From an uncultured Mediterranea sp. (GTDB lineage: Bacteria; Bacteroidota; Bacteroidia; Bacteroidales; Bacteroidaceae), in the NCBI GenBank assembly GCA_945836915.1, contig CAMAMO010000002.1, positions 1 to 43,159 of the forward strand: a stretch of 43,159 nucleotides of DNA, read 5' to 3'. This document shows positions 27,400-36,777 of this stretch, one piece after another. The notes beneath the pieces are model-generated. The model was not told where the DNA came from, did not search any database, and saw only the letters and a list, made by a program, of their open reading frames with translations. Every line of letters begins with the position of its first letter. Within the stretch, counting starts at the first letter, position 1. The position numbers and the translations under genes are program-made.

Positions 27400-28270
27400 A
27401 CGGAAGACCATCAAGCGAAAGAGCAAGAAGTTGGCCTTTTGGCGTGACATCAAGTTCAAGTACAAGCTTACCATCATCAATGAGAGTACGCTTGAGGAGG
27501 TGGTGGGTATCAGGGTGTCAAAGCTCAATGGCATCTCGGTGCTGCTTTCAGCCCTGACGGTCCTCTTCGTGTTGGCAGCACTGATCATCACCTTTACCCC
27601 CTTGCGTAACTATCTGCCCGGCTATATGAACAGCGAGGTACGTGCTCAGGTGGTGGATAATGCACTGCGTGCTGATTCTCTGCAACTTTTACTTGATAGA
27701 CAAAACCTTTACATGGCCAATATCAAGGCTATACTGACAGGCGAGATTAAAGCGGATACCGTGCACTCTATCGACTCACTCACCGCCCTTCGTGGCGATT
27801 CGCTCATGGAGGTCACTCGTCGTGAAGAAGCCTTTCGTAAGCAGTACGAGGAACAGGAAAGGTATAATCTGAGTAATCCTAATCCCTCAAATAATAGCGA
27901 AAGTTTAATCTTCTTTCCGCCTGTTCGTGGGTTGGTGGTGACTGCCTTCAATGCTGAAAGTCGCCATTGGGGCATTGAGCTGGCGCCTAATCCCGGTGAA
28001 AGCGTGATAGCAACATTAGATGGTGTCGTCATGTTGAGCGGTTATACAACAGAGGGTGGTTACATGGTGATGATACAGCATAGCCGTGGATTTGTCTCGG
28101 TCTATAAATGGTGCCGGTCGTTGAACTGCAAGGAGGGCGACCGTGTAAAGGCTGGCCAGGTCATAGCTCAGACGATGGGCAAGAGCGAAAAGAGTAAAAG
28201 TCCCTATTTCACCTTCGAATTATGGCAAGAAGGTAGAGCCGTTAACCCGGAACATTACATCCTTTTTTAG
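27392..28270 (+). CDS. M23/LytM-fold membrane-anchored protein (probably degenerate)
   Basis: N-terminal cytoplasmic basic segment, one TM ([19 protein letters not shown]), C-terminal LytM fold [23 protein letters not shown]...[18 protein letters not shown]...[15 protein letters not shown]. Confidence 0.85.
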   Translation: MNKRKTIKRKSKKLAFWRDIKFKYKLTIINESTLEEVVGIRVSKLNGISVLLSALTVLFVLAALIITFTPLRNYLPGYMNSEVRAQVVDNALRADSLQLLLDRQNLYMANIKAILTGEIKADTVHSIDSLTALRGDSLMEVTRREEAFRKQYEEQERYNLSNPNPSNNSESLIFFPPVRGLVVTAFNAESRHWGIELAPNPGESVIATLDGVVMLSGYTTEGGYMVMIQHSRGFVSVYKWCRSLNCKEGDRVKAGQVIAQTMGKSEKSKSPYFTFELWQEGRAVNPEHYILF

Positions 28271-28341
28271 CCTTTTCTACTAAAACAAAAATATAATTGG
28301 CAACACGTAAACTTATCAACTTATAAACAAAAAACACTGAA

Positions 28342-29493
28342 ATGAAAAAACAGATAGCCATATTAGGTTCCACAGGGAGCATTGGCACACAGGCTCTTCA
28401 AGTGATTGAAGAGCATCCTGACCTCTATGAAGCCTATGTGTTGACTGCTAACAATCGGGTCGATATGCTGATAGAACAGGCAAGAAAGTTCAGGCCTGAG
28501 GCGGTAGTCATTGCCAATGAAGAACGCTACAACCAGTTGAAGGAGGCATTGGCTGATTTGCCTATCAAAGTGTATGCTGGCAGCGAAGCGCTCTGTGAGG
28601 TGGTGACAGACCAACATATTGACATGGTGCTGACCGCCATGGTGGGCTATGCAGGATTAAAACCGACTATGCATGCTATCAAGGCACATAAGCCCATCGC
28701 TTTGGCCAATAAAGAGACTCTCGTGGTGGCTGGTGAACTGATCAATGAACTGGCTCATGTGAACCGTACGCCGATTCTTCCGGTGGATTCAGAGCATTCA
28801 GCTGTCTTTCAATGTTTGGCCGGAGAGGCTGACACACCTATCGAGAAGGTGATTCTTACCGCTTCAGGCGGACCCTTCCGCACCTATACGCATGAACAAT
28901 TGGCCCACGTTACCCGTCAACAGGCCTTGAAACATCCTAATTGGAGCATGGGGGCGAAGATTACGATTGATTCAGCCTCAATGATGAACAAGGGATTTGA
29001 GGTGATGGAGGCCAAATGGCTCTTCGGTGTAAAGCCAGAGCAGATTGAGGTGGTTGTACATCCGCAGAGCATTGTGCATAGTATGGTGCAATTTGAGGAT
29101 GGCGCTATCAAGGCGCAGCTGGGTATGCCCGATATGCGTCTGCCTATTCAGTATGCCTTTTCGTATCCGCAGCGTATCAAGGCTTCATTTCCACGCATCA
29201 ACTGGATGAATTGTGCTGAACTGACCTTTGAACAGCCTGACTTGGAGCGTTTCCGTAATCTGGCCTTGGCCTACGAGGCGATTCATAGAGGAGGAAATAT
29301 GCCTTGTATCGTCAATGCGGCTAACGAGGTGGTAGTTGAGGCTTTCCTTAACGACCGCATCTCCTTCCTGGGCATGAGCGATGTCATCGAACAGACAATG
29401 AGCCGGGCATCTTTCTTGGCTAAGCCCTCATATGAGGATTATGTGGCAACAGATGCTGAAGTGCGACGCCTGGCGGCTGAGTTGATTCATTAA
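28342..29493 (+). CDS. dxr: 1-deoxy-D-xylulose 5-phosphate reductoisomerase
   Basis: MKKQIAILGSTGSIGTQALQVIEEHPD...KPIALANKETLVVAGEL...PVDSEHSAVFQCL...TASGGPFR...MMNKGFEVMEAKWLF. Confidence 0.97.
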   Translation: MKKQIAILGSTGSIGTQALQVIEEHPDLYEAYVLTANNRVDMLIEQARKFRPEAVVIANEERYNQLKEALADLPIKVYAGSEALCEVVTDQHIDMVLTAMVGYAGLKPTMHAIKAHKPIALANKETLVVAGELINELAHVNRTPILPVDSEHSAVFQCLAGEADTPIEKVILTASGGPFRTYTHEQLAHVTRQQALKHPNWSMGAKITIDSASMMNKGFEVMEAKWLFGVKPEQIEVVVHPQSIVHSMVQFEDGAIKAQLGMPDMRLPIQYAFSYPQRIKASFPRINWMNCAELTFEQPDLERFRNLALAYEAIHRGGNMPCIVNAANEVVVEAFLNDRISFLGMSDVIEQTMSRASFLAKPSYEDYVATDAEVRRLAAELIH

Positions 29494-29542
29494 GCAAGTA
29501 CCTCTTTAAATAATATAGTATTAAACCAGAAAGATAGATTAG

Positions 29543-30949
29543 ATGGAAACATTTTTGATTCGAGCTTTGCAGCTCGTGATGAGTTTGTCTTTGCTCGTAA
29601 TGATTCACGAAGGTGGACATTTCCTCTTTGCACGTCTCTTCAAAACTCGTGTGGAGAAGTTCTGCCTCTTCTTTGACCCTTGGTTCACCCTCTTTAAGTT
29701 TCGTCCTCGTAACAGTGAAACGGAGTATGGCGTAGGATGGTTGCCTTTGGGTGGTTACGTGAAGATTGCCGGTATGATTGATGAATCGATGGATACTGAG
29801 CAGATGAAACAGCCTGTTCAACCTTGGGAGTTCCGTGCCAAGCCGGCGTGGCAACGCCTGCTCATTATGGTGGGTGGCGTGGTATTCAACTTCTTGCTGG
29901 CACTCTTTATCTATGCCATGATTCTCTTTGCATGGGGTGATCAATATATTCCCGTGAGTCAGGCTCCTCTCGGTATGGATTACAATGAAACGGCTCATCA
30001 GGTGGGCTTTCAGGATGGTGATGTTCTGATTTCGGCTGATGGGGTATCTTTTGAACGTTTGGGGGGAGATTTGCTTACGGCGGTAGTCGATGCCCGTCAG
30101 GTCACAGTGCTTCGTCAAGGCGAAGAGGTATCGGTCTATATACCTGATGACATGATGGACCGCTTGCTTGCAGACAGCGTTCGATTCGCTACCTTCCGTA
30201 TGCCCTGTTTAATTGACAGCCTGCGATCAGATGGCCCAGCGGCATTGGCTGGCATCCAGGTGGGGGATAGTATTACCAAACTGAATGGTCAGCAGGTGGC
30301 TTTCTATGACCTCCGTGAGATGTTGGATCAGCGCCGTCAGGCAGAGGCTGAGTTATTATTGTCTCCAGGTGTACGGAGTGATGATGGAAACTTGACTGCG
30401 CATGGCGATTCGCTGGTGCGTGCTAACCGCTTGATTGAGGTGACGCTTTATCGTAGAGGTGTACAGCAGGTGGTTGAGGTAGCCCTTGACTCAACCTATC
30501 TGATGGGCTTCTCGGCTTGTACAGATACCAAACGGCTCTATCCTGTAGTGACTAAAGAGTATGGTTTCTTTGCCTCTCTACCTGCGGGAGTAGCTTTGGG
30601 TGTGCAGACTTTGAAGGGCTATGTCGGTCAGATGAAGTATCTCTTCTCTAAGGAGGGAGCTAAACAGCTGGGTGGTTTCGGTACGATTGGTAGTATTTTC
30701 CCCGCTACGTGGGATTGGCACCAATTCTGGTATATGACGGCTTTCCTTAGTATTATTTTAGCTTTTATGAATATTCTGCCTATTCCAGCCCTGGATGGTG
30801 GTCATGTCCTTTTCCTTTTCTATGAGATAGTCACTCGCAGGAAGCCCAGCGATAAGTTTATGGAGTATGCACAGATGACAGGTATGGCTCTACTTTTCAT
30901 TCTCCTTTTCTGGGCAAATTTCAACGATATCCTTAGGTTCTTCTTTTAA
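29543..30949 (+). CDS. rseP: RIP metalloprotease RseP (site-2 protease family)
   Basis: VMIHEGGHFLFARLFKTRVEKF (HEXXH-type HEGGH), PDZ region, ILPIPALDGGHVLFLFYEIVTRR. Confidence 0.95.
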   Translation: METFLIRALQLVMSLSLLVMIHEGGHFLFARLFKTRVEKFCLFFDPWFTLFKFRPRNSETEYGVGWLPLGGYVKIAGMIDESMDTEQMKQPVQPWEFRAKPAWQRLLIMVGGVVFNFLLALFIYAMILFAWGDQYIPVSQAPLGMDYNETAHQVGFQDGDVLISADGVSFERLGGDLLTAVVDARQVTVLRQGEEVSVYIPDDMMDRLLADSVRFATFRMPCLIDSLRSDGPAALAGIQVGDSITKLNGQQVAFYDLREMLDQRRQAEAELLLSPGVRSDDGNLTAHGDSLVRANRLIEVTLYRRGVQQVVEVALDSTYLMGFSACTDTKRLYPVVTKEYGFFASLPAGVALGVQTLKGYVGQMKYLFSKEGAKQLGGFGTIGSIFPATWDWHQFWYMTAFLSIILAFMNILPIPALDGGHVLFLFYEIVTRRKPSDKFMEYAQMTGMALLFILLFWANFNDILRFFF

Positions 30950-30966
30950 AAGACGCTAGAGTAATA

Positions 30967-31008
30967 AAACAGAGTGGGGGAGCTTTGCTAAGCTTCCCCA
31001 CTCTGTTT
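30967..31008. terminator. Bidirectional terminator between rseP and nadE
   Basis: AAACAGAGTGGGGGAGCTT TGCT AAGCTTCCCCACTCTGTTT: 19-bp stem with one mismatch/wobble, between convergent genes. Confidence 0.8.
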
Positions 31009-31018
31009 ATCATATCAT

Positions 31019-32944
31019 TTAAAGGGCATCTATATCAGCTTGCCATGAGTCGCTGCAGGCATCGCTCGGCATGCGCCAGTCTCCACGAGGACTGATAGAG
31101 AGACTTCCAACCTTTGGACCATCGGGTAGGCAGGAGCGCTTGAATTGTTGATTGAAGAACCTTCGACAGAAGGTCTTGAGCCATTTCTTAACAGTATCGT
31201 CACTATAGCTACCACGGAAAGCCTGCATGGCCAGATAATAGACTTTACTGGGACGGTATCCCCACCGCATGATGTAGTAGAGGAAGAAGTCATGCAGCTC
31301 ATACGGACCTACCAGATCTTCTGTGATTTGGGCTATCTCGCCATTCGGATTGGCAGGTATCAGTTCGGGGCTGATAGGGGTATCGACAATGTCGAGCAAG
31401 GTGAGGCGTGAGGTTTGATCAACACCGTTGTTAGCCACCCACTTGACCAGGTGGCGCACCAATGTTTTCGGTACACTGCCATTGACGCCATACATAGACA
31501 TGTGGTCACCGTTGTAGGTAGCCCAACCAAGTGATAACTCTGAGAGGTCACCCGTTCCAACGACCAGTCCCCATGTCTGGTTAGCAATGTCCATCAGCAG
31601 CTGCGTACGTTCACGGGCCTGTGAGTTCTCATAGACTACGTCATGTACTTTTTCGTCATGACCCAAATCTGCAAAGTGCTGCAGACAGGCTTCGCGAATG
31701 CTTATCTCTCGGATGGTAATACCGAGTGATTGCATGAGTGATATGGCATTGTTATAGGTGCGGTCTGTAGTGCCAAAGCCAGGCATAGTCACACCGATGA
31801 TGCCTTTGCGATCCCAACCCAAGCGGTCGAAGGTGCGTGCGCAAACCAGTAACGCAAGGGTGGAGTCGAGACCGCCAGAGATGCCTACTACAGCACTCTT
31901 GGCTTTGGTATGAACCAGCCGCTGTGCCAGTCCGTTGGTCTGTATGGCAAAGATTTCTTCGCATCGCTCGTCGAGTGTTGCTCCTTGTGGAACAAAGGGA
32001 TGAGGGTCAAAGGTGCGTGTCAAAGTCAGTTGGCGGGGATTGGTTAAGTCTGTAGCCACACGGCGGAAAGGTTCATCGGATAGTGTGGCTCTGCATGCGG
32101 CAAAGGTGGTATTGACTCGGCGTTCGGTGCGCAGACGTTCTACATCTATTTCGCTGATGATGGTCTGTGAATCCAAACTGAAACGCTCACTGCGTTGCAG
32201 TAGTTGGCCATTTTCATAAATCAACCCGTTTCCCGCGAATACCACATCAGTCGTTGATTCGCCGAAACCGCATGAGGAGAGAACATAGCCGCTGATACAG
32301 CGAGCAGACTGCTGGGATGCCAGTTGGCAAAGGTAGCTGTGCTTGCCTATACTCTCATCTGAGGCTGAGAGGTTGAAAATTATCTCTGCTCCCTCTAATG
32401 CCAGCCGTGAACTGGGAGGGATAACAGCCCACATGTCTTCACACAATTCGATGCCAAAAGTGGTGGTAGGGGTCTCAAATAGTAGGTCAATACCTAACGG
32501 TACCTGTTGGCCGCAAATGCGTACCTGCGTAGCGCGTATATCGCGTGACGAGGTAAACCAGCGCTTCTCATAAAACTCCTTGTAGTTGGGCAGGTAGGTC
32601 TTGGGTACAACTCCTAACGGCTTTCCGTGTTGTATCACGACAGCGGCATTGATAAGGGTTCCATCTATGGCGATGGGCATACCCACGATAGCAATGATAT
32701 CCAGCTGACGTGTATCACTCAAAATTTTGAAGAGCCCACGCTGTGCCTCATCGAGGAGCAGTTGCTGGGCAAAGAGATCGCCACAGGTATAGGCTGTGAT
32801 GCTTAACTCAGGAAAGGTAATAATCTCCACGCCTTTAGCATCGGCTAGGATAATTTCCTTCACTATCTCATCACAGTTGTAGTTGCAATGGGCCACTTTA
32901 ACACGGGGCACACAGGCCGCTACCTTGATAAATCCGTAATTCAT
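31019..32944 (-). CDS. nadE: Glutamine-dependent NAD+ synthetase
   Basis: N-terminal nitrilase domain ([23 protein letters not shown]) and C-terminal synthetase with [16 protein letters not shown]. Confidence 0.95.
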   Translation of the reverse strand: MNYGFIKVAACVPRVKVAHCNYNCDEIVKEIILADAKGVEIITFPELSITAYTCGDLFAQQLLLDEAQRGLFKILSDTRQLDIIAIVGMPIAIDGTLINAAVVIQHGKPLGVVPKTYLPNYKEFYEKRWFTSSRDIRATQVRICGQQVPLGIDLLFETPTTTFGIELCEDMWAVIPPSSRLALEGAEIIFNLSASDESIGKHSYLCQLASQQSARCISGYVLSSCGFGESTTDVVFAGNGLIYENGQLLQRSERFSLDSQTIISEIDVERLRTERRVNTTFAACRATLSDEPFRRVATDLTNPRQLTLTRTFDPHPFVPQGATLDERCEEIFAIQTNGLAQRLVHTKAKSAVVGISGGLDSTLALLVCARTFDRLGWDRKGIIGVTMPGFGTTDRTYNNAISLMQSLGITIREISIREACLQHFADLGHDEKVHDVVYENSQARERTQLLMDIANQTWGLVVGTGDLSELSLGWATYNGDHMSMYGVNGSVPKTLVRHLVKWVANNGVDQTSRLTLLDIVDTPISPELIPANPNGEIAQITEDLVGPYELHDFFLYYIMRWGYRPSKVYYLAMQAFRGSYSDDTVKKWLKTFCRRFFNQQFKRSCLPDGPKVGSLSISPRGDWRMPSDACSDSWQADIDAL

Positions 32945-32970
32945 TGGTCTAAATCTTTATGGGTCCTTAG

Positions 32971-33531
32971 TTATCCTTGGGTTACATTCTCTTCGATGGG
33001 CAGTTCGTCCAAAGTCTCATCACACTCCATCGTCATTTTGCCTTGGGTGGTCAAGGTGATTCGGATAGGGAGGTAGAGGTCTGATTCAGGGTAGGTCAGA
33101 CTGGCCGTGAAACGGATGGTACCAGCATCGGTTACACAATCGAAGGCCATTCCCTCAAAACGGGCATGCTTTAAGAAGCGGGCATTGACCAATTGGGCAA
33201 AGTCTTGCTTCGTAAAGACGCGCTCATAGCGTACTTGGTGTTGGTAACTAAGTCGTAGGATGATGCGATTGTCGTAGTAGCTCTGTCCCTCTGCATTGGT
33301 TATCAAGGGTAGATTCTGGTCGCAACGACGCATAATCTTGTATTCATACGGCTCCTTTTTCACCTGTATGATATCAACCAATTCTATGGACGACATGGCC
33401 TTTGGTTGTTCTGAAGGTTTTTCATCACTGCTCATCTCTGTCAGTTGCACCTGACTCTTTTTTGTAGAGGAGTTGCAGGCAGTCAAGCAGAGGAGGAGCA
33501 GTGCCACTCCAGCAATAAAGATATGTTTCAT
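32971..33531 (-). CDS. Small lipoprotein, DUF4738-like
   Basis: MKHIFIAGVALLLLCLTACNSS (lipobox LTAC); C-terminal YPESDLYLPIRITLTTQGKMTMECDETLDELPIEE. Family name from memory. Confidence 0.65.
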   Translation of the reverse strand: MKHIFIAGVALLLLCLTACNSSTKKSQVQLTEMSSDEKPSEQPKAMSSIELVDIIQVKKEPYEYKIMRRCDQNLPLITNAEGQSYYDNRIILRLSYQHQVRYERVFTKQDFAQLVNARFLKHARFEGMAFDCVTDAGTIRFTASLTYPESDLYLPIRITLTTQGKMTMECDETLDELPIEENVTQG

Positions 33532-33565
33532 GTTTTACTATCCAATATATTCTTTTGTCTTATTT

Positions 33566-34714
33566 TTAATAGAGGTGCTCTTCTCTTGTCATCTCCTCAG
33601 CATCAATCTTTTTGCTGTCAATTTGACGCCAGGCGTAGATAATATAGGCTAGTACGAAGGGTACCAGAATGGATACATAGGCCATGGTGCGCAGTGTAAA
33701 GAGGCTGGAAGAGCTGTTGGTGATGGTGAGCGAACTCTGCAGGTCGGCAGTCGAGGGATAGTAGGCTGTATCATTCCAACCAGCGCAGAGCAACAGGGCC
33801 AACACAGCCAGTATAACACCGATACCTACCGGCCAGATACCACCGATGTAACTCTTGCTAACGACTGTGCGGATCACACCAAATAGAACCAGTACGACAC
33901 CAACCAGCAAGGTTAACAGCACGTACCACATCTCCAGCAAGTTGTGCAGGTATTTGTAGGGCTCCATGACAATGACTCCGGTTGCAGAATCTACGGCATA
34001 GCCATCCTTGATAACCACGTAAACCAGGAAGATGACAAAGAGTACCACAAATGGCACCGCATTGCCTATGAGCTGTACGCTTCCGCGTGAACGGAGGTTC
34101 TCATCGTTAATGTTGTTCATGATATAGAGGATACCCAGCACGCGTGATAGGAAGAAGACTGCCAATCCCAACACCCATACCCAAGGATTGGTTAAAGCGT
34201 CTAAACCATGCCAGCCATTGCCCCATTGGCTGATGACGGGCATCAACTCATTGGCCATGTTGTTCTTGTTGATAAGGAAGTCAGAACCAGTGAAGAAGGT
34301 AGCCACCGCACCGCCCAGTAGCAGCGGACCGATGATGCCATTAGCAATCAGAAAAGCGCGGTATGTCTTTTTCCCCAGCAAGTTGCCCTCCTTTGACTGG
34401 AACTCATAACTTACAGCTTGTAGTACAAAACTGAAGAGGATAATCATCCAGAGCCAGTATGCACCGCCGAAGCTGGTACTGTAGAACAGAGGGAAAGAGG
34501 CGAAAAAGGCTCCACCAAAGGTGACTAGTGTCGTAAAGGTGAATTCCCACTTACGGCCTGTAGAGTTCATAATCATGCGGCGTTCTTGCTCGGTGCGACC
34601 AAGGCAATAGACCATCGAGTTACCTCCTTGTACGAAAAGCAAGAAGACTAATATCGCACCCAGTAGGGAGACGATAAACCACCAGTAGTGTTGAAGGAAA
34701 AGATATTCAGTCAT
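33566..34714 (-). CDS. cydB: Cytochrome bd ubiquinol oxidase subunit II
   Basis: LLGAILVFLLFVQGGNSMVYCLGRTEQERRMIMNSTGRKWEFTFTTLVTFGGAFFASFPLFYSTSFGGAYWLWMIILFSFVLQAVSYEFQ. Confidence 0.94.
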   Translation of the reverse strand: MTEYLFLQHYWWFIVSLLGAILVFLLFVQGGNSMVYCLGRTEQERRMIMNSTGRKWEFTFTTLVTFGGAFFASFPLFYSTSFGGAYWLWMIILFSFVLQAVSYEFQSKEGNLLGKKTYRAFLIANGIIGPLLLGGAVATFFTGSDFLINKNNMANELMPVISQWGNGWHGLDALTNPWVWVLGLAVFFLSRVLGILYIMNNINDENLRSRGSVQLIGNAVPFVVLFVIFLVYVVIKDGYAVDSATGVIVMEPYKYLHNLLEMWYVLLTLLVGVVLVLFGVIRTVVSKSYIGGIWPVGIGVILAVLALLLCAGWNDTAYYPSTADLQSSLTITNSSSSLFTLRTMAYVSILVPFVLAYIIYAWRQIDSKKIDAEEMTREEHLY

Positions 34715-34793
34715 AATGGTGAATGATATTAAGGTATGCAGTTTATTCTGTCAATCAAATCATAATAAAAGGAAAACACTAGGTACACTGGGC

Positions 34794-36341
34794 TTACTCC
34801 TCAGGCCCTTTTTTGATTGCTTTGACCAAGATGCCAATCTCTGCAATCAGCAAGATGGTAAAGAGTAACAGGAAGAGGAAGAAGGTGGTTTGTACTGAGC
34901 CCACCTCTAGTTTTGAGACGGCTGTGCCCACAGGAAGCATGTCCTGGATGGCCCAAGGCTGACGGCCACATTCTGCCACTACCCAGCCCGACTGTCCGGC
35001 GATATAACCCAAAGGTAGCGACAGCAGACCAATCCACTGCATCCAGGGTAAGGCGGTGAGATCTTTCCGATAAACCAAGAAGAGTACCAAAGCAAAGAAG
35101 AAGATGAAATAACCACCCAGCATCACCATGACGCGGAACATATAGAAAGTAAGGGGTACATTGGGTACCAGGTCATCAACCTGCTTAATGTACCCATAAC
35201 CAAAGTAGGGCATATTCTCTTGGAGGGTGGCTTTGGCTGTCGCTGCAACCTCTTCGTTACCTTCCGCCTTGGATTTACGGTAGGTGGCAAAGGCAGCGAT
35301 AGCCTGACGGCCACGCGCCATCTTCTCTTCTGCAGCGAGGGCCGTGCTACCGTCTTTCAGCGTATAGCCGCCCTTTAGTAAATCGTTGATACCTGGTACA
35401 AAACCATCCAAGTTACGCTCGGCCAACATGGAGAGCATGTAGGGGATTTCAATGCGGAAGATGAACGGATCGACACCATCATCAGCCTTCTGTTTGGCGG
35501 GATTGAGCAGACCCATGGCTACCAGTCCGGCACTGCTTTCGCCATCATAGAGTGCTTCCATGGCAGCCAACTTCATCGGTTGCTTTTGAGCCACCTGATA
35601 ACCGGAGTTATCACCGGTCATAGCAGTGAGCAGAGCAGCCAGCAGACCTACTGAGGCTCCAACTTTAATGCTACGGAGGGCAAAGGCCTGATGGCGCTTT
35701 TTGATAAGATACCAGCAACTGACACCTACTACAAAAAGTGCGCCTACGACCCAAGCAGACAGTACGGTGTGGAAGAACTTGTTGACAGCCATTGATGAGG
35801 TGGCTACAGCCCAGAAATCAATCATCTCGTTACGGGCTGTATCGGGATTGAAGGCCATGCCCACGGGGTTTTGCATCCAGGCATTGGCTACCAGTATCCA
35901 CCAGGCAGAGATGGTAGCACCCAAACCTGTCAGCCAGGTTGAGGCTAGATGGAACCCACGGCTAACCTTCTGCCAGCCAAAGAACATGACGGCAATAAAG
36001 GTGGCTTCCATAAAGAAGGCTAATATGCCCTCAATAGCCAGTGGAGCACCAAAGATATCACCTACAAACCAAGAGTAGTTGCTCCAGTTGGTGCCAAACT
36101 CAAACTCCAGAATCAATCCAGTAGCCACTCCGATGGCAAAGTTGATGCCGAAGAGTTTCATCCAGTATTGGGCTGAACGTTTCCATTTCTCATCGCCTGT
36201 GCGATAGTAGAAAGTCTCCATTAAGCCCATGATGACCGCTAATCCCAAGGTTAATGGTACAAATAACCAGTGGTAAATGGCTGTCAAGGCAAACTGTGCT
36301 CTTGACCAGTCAATCAATGATGTGTCGATGTGTTCAAACAT
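34794..36341 (-). CDS. cydA: Cytochrome bd ubiquinol oxidase subunit I
   Basis: MFEHIDTSLIDWSRAQFALTAIYHWLFVPLTLGLAVIMGLMET...GWVVAECGRQPWAIQDMLP. Confidence 0.95.
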   Translation of the reverse strand: MFEHIDTSLIDWSRAQFALTAIYHWLFVPLTLGLAVIMGLMETFYYRTGDEKWKRSAQYWMKLFGINFAIGVATGLILEFEFGTNWSNYSWFVGDIFGAPLAIEGILAFFMEATFIAVMFFGWQKVSRGFHLASTWLTGLGATISAWWILVANAWMQNPVGMAFNPDTARNEMIDFWAVATSSMAVNKFFHTVLSAWVVGALFVVGVSCWYLIKKRHQAFALRSIKVGASVGLLAALLTAMTGDNSGYQVAQKQPMKLAAMEALYDGESSAGLVAMGLLNPAKQKADDGVDPFIFRIEIPYMLSMLAERNLDGFVPGINDLLKGGYTLKDGSTALAAEEKMARGRQAIAAFATYRKSKAEGNEEVAATAKATLQENMPYFGYGYIKQVDDLVPNVPLTFYMFRVMVMLGGYFIFFFALVLFLVYRKDLTALPWMQWIGLLSLPLGYIAGQSGWVVAECGRQPWAIQDMLPVGTAVSKLEVGSVQTTFFLFLLLFTILLIAEIGILVKAIKKGPEE

Positions 36342-36383
36342 ACGCAATACTATTTAGGTAATAAAGATTTTAGTCTCTCATGG

Positions 36384-36638
36384 TCACTCTTGGTCTGTAG
36401 ATTCCAGGGGCTCGTCTTCATTCATCGCTTGGATAATCAGTTGGGTACTCACATACCCTGCTTCATCGCCTTTGGCTTTTGAACTGAGGAAGTCCGGAAA
36501 GAAAAACAGTTTTAGAATACCAAACATAATAAACAACTTCAGCAGTATCAGCACCCAAAGTGTCCGTCCCCACGTCATCTGTCTGAAACCGTCGGTATAG
36601 AAGTTTGTTATGGACTGTATCAGGTTATTTGATGTCAT
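36384..36638 (-). CDS. DUF4492 small single-TM protein upstream of cydA
   Basis: MTSNNLIQSITNFYTDGFRQMTWGRTLWVLILLKLFIMFGILKLFFFPDFL; co-directional, 42 nt upstream of cydA. Start taken at MTSNN. Confidence 0.8.
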   Translation of the reverse strand: MTSNNLIQSITNFYTDGFRQMTWGRTLWVLILLKLFIMFGILKLFFFPDFLSSKAKGDEAGYVSTQLIIQAMNEDEPLESTDQE

Positions 36639-36702
36639 GTTAGAATGTTCTTTTTTTTGAGGGTTTCTTTTACTAAACATTGCTTAATAATCCCCAAAAA
36701 TA

Positions 36703-36731
36703 AAAAGCTTGGATGAGAAATCCAAGCTTTT
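36703..36731 (-). terminator. Rho-independent terminator downstream of the polysaccharide epimerase gene
   Basis: AAAAGCTTGGAT...ATCCAAGCTTTT 12-bp stem, T-rich on the minus strand. Confidence 0.75.
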
Positions 36732-36777
36732 ACTTTACTTTTTCTTTTTTTGGTCTATATTTTCCCTTTTTGACCTA

